This document shows, in pieces, positions 60,301 to 64,000 of a DNA stretch of 64,000 nt. The notes under the pieces are model-generated. The model searched no databases. It was given only the letters and a program-made list of their open reading frames with translations, and had not been told where the DNA came from. Position numbers and translations under genes: made by a program. The stretch comes from Onchocerca lupi (Eukaryota; Nematoda; Chromadorea; Rhabditida; Onchocercidae). The stretch covers positions 186,001 to 250,000 of the forward strand of contig JAOVVO010000032.1 of NCBI GenBank assembly GCA_028564675.1. Reading direction: 5' to 3'. Each line of letters starts with the position of its first letter. Positions within the stretch are counted from its first letter, which is position 1.

Positions 60301-62859
60301 AAGAAATGACGCTACTAGATTATAAAACAATCTATAAAATTTACAAATAAGTGTTTTTTACAAATTTTACTCAGTAGTTTCTGTTTTTTTCTCCTTTTTT
60401 TCTATTTCATAGATATCATTATCGGTGTATCATAATAAGACTTCTCACTGAGATAAAACACAACCTTGAACTATTGCTTTACGATTGACAGCATGTTGAT
60501 CGATATTTTACATTACAGCGGCATTTGCAACATTGGATAGTTATTTCATCATTTTTAGATATTACACAGTTTCTTAGTTTTCTATATTTCTACATACCGC
60601 CTTATAGTGAACAATCTATCTTTTTCATGAAATGAAAAATAAAAAGCTAAAAAAAGTACTAAAGGATTAAAAGTTCCTGTTTGAAAAAAAAAAAAGATGC
60701 TAGGATTCATTACACAATGAAGATTAAATCACGAAATTCCTTGAAGTCAAGTAAATATTAAGCTTTATCAATTCAAGTTTGATTTAATTAACCACAAGTC
60801 TCATTTTAGGTGACTCTTGAATTTTTCTTTCTAATTCATTTTCAGCTGCGAACAACTACTCGAGAATTGACAATGAGTGAAGAACCATTGTCGTATGTAC
60901 GGCAATTATCGCAGCAGTTTCTGAATGTTATATCAGACGTTGTTAAGGAATTCTTAATGCAACCTGAGCATTTCTCGCTTATACTACATTGGTGTTCCGG
61001 AGAATTAAGTGTTATGCTGTCTTTAATACGAAGGCATGTTATCGAAGTACGTAATCAAGACTTCTTTATCATTTAGAAATACTGGTCACCTGAAGAGATT
61101 TTCGCCATTGAATAGGATTTATTTAAAAGAAAGAGAATTCTCTTTATATTTTCAATTTTATGCCTTTGAAATTTATTCTAGTGAATCTCAAAAGGGAAAT
61201 ATTAAAAGCAATCGCCATTTGCTTCTGTCTAGGTGGCACCAACGATGGCAGTACTTGCACATACCTGGCGAATATTGATGACACACTGCGAGAGTTTAAT
61301 TGCTATTGGTGTTGATTTGTCCTTTGAAGTGCATCGTCTGCTTGCGCCATCACTTAAGACTGCAATTGAAACAAATTTTACCAATATAATCGAATCAATT
61401 CGTCTTCGAATTTCGGTAGGTTTTATCTTGTCCTCAGAGAATTTTTTGCTTTCACATTTTATGTTGTAAAAACTTATTTCGAAATGCAATTTATTATTCT
61501 TGATTAAATAGTATTGTTGATCCTTTTAAAGGATCGTGAGGATTATTAGCCCTTTTCAAATAATTATCAAATTTTGAATTTCGATTTCCTAGTTTTAAAA
61601 TTTTGATTTTTCTTGTGATTCAAATAAGTAATAAGATTTAGTTTTGTACCAGAGACTTAAAATTTTTTCTTCCAAAATTGCATGTAAAATTCATAAAACT
61701 AAAACGTTATACAATTCTTTAAATTTCTATCTTCTGTACACATTTTTAGGAAGAGCGTTGGAGAGCTTACAATATGGAAAATGAATCGAATGTGAATCGT
61801 TTTATAGAGGAAATGTCTGATATGGGACTCGCAGTTGATTGGGCGTTGTCTACCACGCAGCGTTCTTCTATCAATATTACTCAGAATGCTTGTCATTTTT
61901 CTCGAGTTGCCTATGTGCTGGCTCGTGACCTCGCAATGCTAAGGTCATTTTCTCAAATGATAAAATTTCGAAATATTTTTTAATGTCGAGATTTGCTCAT
62001 TTTATAATGTTGTTTTGATAATCTTCGAATTCTCTCCCTCTTCATATTTTGACATTTGCATTGTAGCTTAAATATATAGCATGGGTTTTTAAAAAAATGA
62101 CAGTATTTTTTCAGATTTTCACATTTACGATATCTTACGGATTCATTCATGTTGAAGCTTTGGAGTGAATATTTGAATCATTTGAAAAATGCACCACAAT
62201 CATCTTTGCAACAATATACATCAATATTCGTTGTTTCTCAAGTTAGCAGTATTTTCCTTCCTCTTTGGAATGTTGTGTTTTTTCACTACACAACTTCAAG
62301 TTTTATCAAATATTTTTGAATATTCGGAATTATGATCTTGATTTCCGTGCATTCATATCTAGAAAATTTTCATGAACTGACTGAATACAAATTATTACAT
62401 TTTGCAGTATATCAAGATCTTAGATTCTCGATTGGACAAATTCAATCTTTTTGAGACATATGCAATACTGCTTTATGTAATTATTGAGTATTCGTATTCT
62501 TTCTGTTGAATATTACTCTGTAATGTGCTTCTTTCGTGTGATCTTAATGACAGGAGCAACATGTTCCAATCATCAGTGACTGTTTTCTTTAAATTATAGT
62601 AACCAAAAAAGATTTATAAAATTATTTCAGTTTTTGTAGTATCCAACAGAAGAAAACGAATATCATCATTTACCCACTGCTCAAAATCAAATAATGATTT
62701 TCAAAATTTTTGCAGTTGTTGCCTCTCTGTGATGTGATCTACAATGAATCAGCACTGGGAATATTATCCGAACTTTTGGAAACAAGATTTGAAAGTCTCT
62801 TACGGTATCGAGGGAATTTTCACGCGGCTTCTAGTGACGAAGATGTGGCACATGTTTAA
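57359..62859 (+). CDS. exoc-8: Exocyst complex component 8 (Exo84)
   Basis: Fourteen exons encode 707 residues (human EXOC8 725): 57359-57434, 57727-57891, 58434-58624, 58766-58910, 59012-59138, 59336-59609, 59793-59897, 60022-60144, 60846-61046, 61233-61415, 61750-61943, 62115-62241, 62408-62476 and 62716-62859. EXOC8 is a subunit of the octameric exocyst, which tethers secretory vesicles to the plasma membrane. The N-terminal helical Vps51/Exo84 region holds NYKKFIDTAKEVSHLEREIY, matching the human NYRQFIETAREISYLESEMY pattern. A PH-like domain follows (about 150-265; VIMHGEVVQLYSD, MLILLSDRLLIG, FKLLIFPGQ, IKKEWLECIENAK). LNELPAELDDCIAHRDMEHA then opens the helical C-terminal exocyst domain. 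In metazoans the PH region binds RAL GTPase. The seventh intron uses a GC donor (GAG|GCAAGG), because the adjacent GT option breaks the frame. Confidence 0.94.
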
Positions 62860-63903
62860 GATGTCAATTGTTTAATATAACTATATGATCAAATGTGAAA
62901 TCTGTTATGCTGCACATATTTTACTGAGTGTAACTTATCAAAATATTTAAATTTCCATCTTCGACTTTCATACTTTCACTATGTACATAAATGTCAGTAT
63001 TTAATTATTTAATATTATGCATATTATATAATGGGGTTTAAAACTAACAGTGGGGAGGAGAGGTTTAATACTGATTTAATATTTCAAGATTAGCTATGAG
63101 AGTTTTTAGAAGATTTTTGCTTTAAGTAATTAGCGAAATAATATTCTTAGTGCAGAAAAATTCTTTTCCTCGTTAGCTCAGCATAGATGTTTCGTTATCA
63201 TTTTCTAATTCTTTTAAATGTTTCATTTTATAACATTTTATTGAGACATGCTTAGGAAAATAGTCCTTATCGACATAGAATCTGCTTTTATTGTTAGAAA
63301 ATTATTACCTATTTTGGTATTTTAAGGCATTGTGGTGTCATTATGAGTGAAAGTATATCTTTTTATTATTTCTGCTTCTAATGAATCCTTACCAATAAAA
63401 AAAAAATTTCTAGAAGGAACCGCTTTTTTGCTTCTAAAGTCGTTATGGATTCTTGTTCCTTACAAAATGGTTATTAGAACCATGAAGTTTACTGCTTCCA
63501 AATATTTTATCTAATAAATAACTCGATATTTTTCAAACAAACATTCTTCAGAAAAATTTACATCATATGGAAAAAACTTTTCAAGAGAACTTTCTTATCT
63601 AAGACAATATTGTTTGATTATTTTCTGGACATGGATAATTTTTGAAGCCATTTCATAACTGTGATAACTATCTCACTCAGACATGAAACTAAAAATTGAG
63701 TTTTCGCCATGGGTCATGTGGTTTTCTATGTCAATCTTTTTTTGTCTGTTTCCTTTTACCACCAGTAAAGTGAGGCATTTGCTCGTCACATTTCGGTATA
63801 TATTATTTTCAGATAATTCTGGTTTTTGGCAAAATGTTTGAATTGCTTATTTTTGTTGTAATAATTTAATTTCAACGAAATAATGAATTGTATTTTGTTT
63901 GCA
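62860..63903. other. 3' flank of EXOC8, no gene seen
   Basis: AT-rich sequence that likely holds the EXOC8 3' untranslated region. No open frame, RNA gene or marked repeat is convincing. Confidence 0.5.
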
Positions 63904-63904
63904 G

Positions 63905-63949
63905 AAATCATTCCAGTCGTCTTATGTTGAAGTGCTGCTAGATTGCAAG
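63905..63949 (+). CDS. Possible 45-bp exon of an unidentified gene (partial)
   Basis: A TTTGCAG acceptor is followed by one fully open frame (KSFQSSYVEVLLDCK) ending at AAG|GTGAGA, a strong donor. The other two frames contain stops. The peptide is too short to identify, and no matching upstream exon was found in the window. It may be chance. Confidence 0.3.
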
Positions 63950-64000
63950 GTGAGACACAAATCACCATGAATTCAATCATTAAAAGTACAAGAAATCTGA

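Noticed and set aside
1..64000. tRNA genes, rRNA genes or CRISPR arrays
   Set aside because: I looked for GGTTCGAATCC-like T-arm motifs and regularly spaced repeats; only chance partial matches and ordinary tandem repeats appeared.

Overview
The window looks like AT-rich genomic DNA of a nematode. Support comes from many small exons, TTTCAG-type splice acceptors, acceptors lying just upstream of several start codons (as expected for spliced-leader trans-splicing), and FEN1, Exo84, ERdj5, geminin and L31 proteins that read as nematode versions. The dispersed AT-rich repeats and kilobase-scale introns suggest a spirurid/filarial-type (clade III) worm; that placement is inference.

Layout. 1-8.3 kb: non-coding with repeats. 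8.3-15.3 kb (minus): a five-exon, two-PDZ-domain protein whose 5' end may extend further. 15.3-23.7 kb: AT-rich DNA with hairpins and tandem repeats, no supported gene. 23.7-24.9 kb (plus): ribosomal protein L31. 25.4-34.2 kb (plus): a 26-exon TMEM94/ERMA-like P-type-ATPase-related membrane protein. 34.2-37.2 kb: intergenic, with a MITE-like inverted repeat. 37.2-40.8 kb (plus): a three-exon geminin-like coiled-coil protein with repeats and a foldback-like element in its introns. 40.8-45.1 kb: intergenic, with a GC-rich decayed coding-like block and a three-copy 163-bp repeat. 45.1-51.0 kb (minus): a 16-exon DnaJ/thioredoxin ER protein (DNJ-27/ERdj5). 53.9-56.7 kb (minus): flap endonuclease 1 (FEN1/CRN-1). 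57.4-62.9 kb (plus): exocyst subunit EXOC8/Exo84, head-to-head with FEN1. A possible exon of another gene lies near 63.9 kb.

I rebuilt the exon-intron structures by hand from splice signals, open frames and recalled family sequences. All seven main genes sum to a whole number of codons: PDZ protein 301 aa, L31 about 124 aa, TMEM94-like 1226 aa, geminin-like 142 aa, DNJ-27 777 aa, FEN1 379 aa, EXOC8 707 aa. These are housekeeping roles (translation, ER ion and redox homeostasis, DNA replication and licensing, exocytosis) with no obvious shared pathway. FEN1 and geminin both belong to S-phase biology but are not adjacent. I found no convincing new multi-gene system. The most unusual material is the repeat architecture around geminin, the non-canonical splicing in EXOC8 and TMEM94, and the altered catalytic motif of TMEM94.
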